A DNA stretch of 6,769 bases, taken from Nitrospiraceae bacterium. Lineage in GTDB: Bacteria > Nitrospirota > Nitrospiria > Nitrospirales > UBA8639. Position 1 is the stretch's first letter. Each line of letters begins with the position of its first letter. Position numbers and translations under genes: made by a program. The stretch lies in assembly GCA_003523945.1 (NCBI GenBank), contig DOFS01000010.1, positions 1 through 6,769 on the forward strand. Direction: 5' to 3'. Of this stretch, positions 6,453-6,769 are shown one piece after another. The notes under the pieces are model-generated. The model saw only the letters and a program-made list of their open reading frames with translations. It searched no databases and was not told the origin of the DNA.

Positions 6453-6769
6453 TTATCGATAGTCCCAGGGAATGCCGTGCTCTCCCGCCATGAGGGGGCC
6501 CAAAATTAACTTCATTAATTGTGTCCCGTTTCCTTGGGTTCCCCACAATCCCGTCAAACTGATGAGAAACTCAAATTGAGAGCGGTCAGGAAGCCGTGTA
6601 TAGGTCAGTCCAAGGGAAAAACACCGGCAAGGATTTTGGTATAACCCGACCACATCCCATTCAGCCGTCTGCCCTGTCCGGAAGTCATGATACCATTTGG
6701 TGCCCAGTGTGACACCGTGCGGCAACCGCACGCCGCCACCAGCGGTCAGATAGAGAATTTCCCCTGCTG
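6453..6769 (-). CDS. lptD: LPS-assembly outer-membrane protein LptD, C-terminal part (partial)
   Basis: The last 104 residues of a protein that enters from the right edge. They alternate polar and hydrophobic residues as in outer-membrane beta strands (GVTLGTKWYHDF, AEWDVVGLYQ, FSLGLTYTR, FEFLISLTGL). The end matches LptD: a cysteine-containing strand start (NPCRCF, C47 and C49 of the visible part), an R-S-Q-F-E-F-L strand, then LTGLWG and the G-x-G-T-Q motif (GNGTQLMK), comparable from memory with the GLGTQEML tail of E. coli LptD. LptD inserts lipopolysaccharide into the outer leaflet together with the lipoprotein LptE; its plug and N-terminal periplasmic domain lie outside the window. Its stop is 5 nt before the next gene. 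Another outer-membrane barrel is the only serious alternative. Confidence 0.82.
   Translation of the reverse strand, partial: AGEILYLTAGGGVRLPHGVTLGTKWYHDFRTGQTAEWDVVGLYQNPCRCFSLGLTYTRLPDRSQFEFLISLTGLWGTQGNGTQLMKLILGPLMAGEHGIPWDYR

Noticed and set aside
6448..6546. Longer start for the repeat protein
   Set aside because: The added 33 residues overlap the lptD end in another frame and would bury the signal peptide.

Overview
The window looks like chromosome from a diderm (Gram-negative) bacterium that uses sigma-54. It carries the C-terminal end of an outer-membrane LPS-assembly barrel (LptD), two proteins with apparent signal peptides, and a complete NtrC-family activator with the sigma-54 contact loop. 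Base composition is near 50-55% GC by eye. Nitrospirota would fit the gene style, but nothing visible proves the phylum, so treat that as a guess. I see no mobile element, RNA gene or CRISPR array.

Layout. Almost everything is on the minus strand, so reading order is from high to low coordinates. At the right edge, the C-terminal 104 residues of LptD (6769-6453) are followed after 5 nt by a small secreted protein built from five repeats of about 39 residues (6447-5803). Converging on it with no spacer is a 75-residue plus-strand hypothetical protein (5575-5802). A 291-nt divergent regulatory region follows (5284-5574). Then comes a sigma-54 response regulator (5283-3823). A 238-nt regulatory gap (3822-3585) holds an 18-bp palindrome and a candidate -24/-12 promoter. 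The last block is a tight three-gene run: a secreted TPR protein (3584-1506), a soluble PAS-type histidine kinase (1525-362, overlapping the TPR gene by 20 nt), and a response regulator cut by the left edge (350-1).

How the genes may work together. The TPR-kinase-regulator run looks like one signalling operon. The neighbouring NtrC-type activator could switch it on through the palindrome and the sigma-54-like promoter; this is an inference from spacing and motifs. The kinase has no membrane segment, while its translationally overlapping partner appears to be exported, so any link between them would need another protein or would be indirect. The lptD end and the repeat protein form a separate envelope-related unit.
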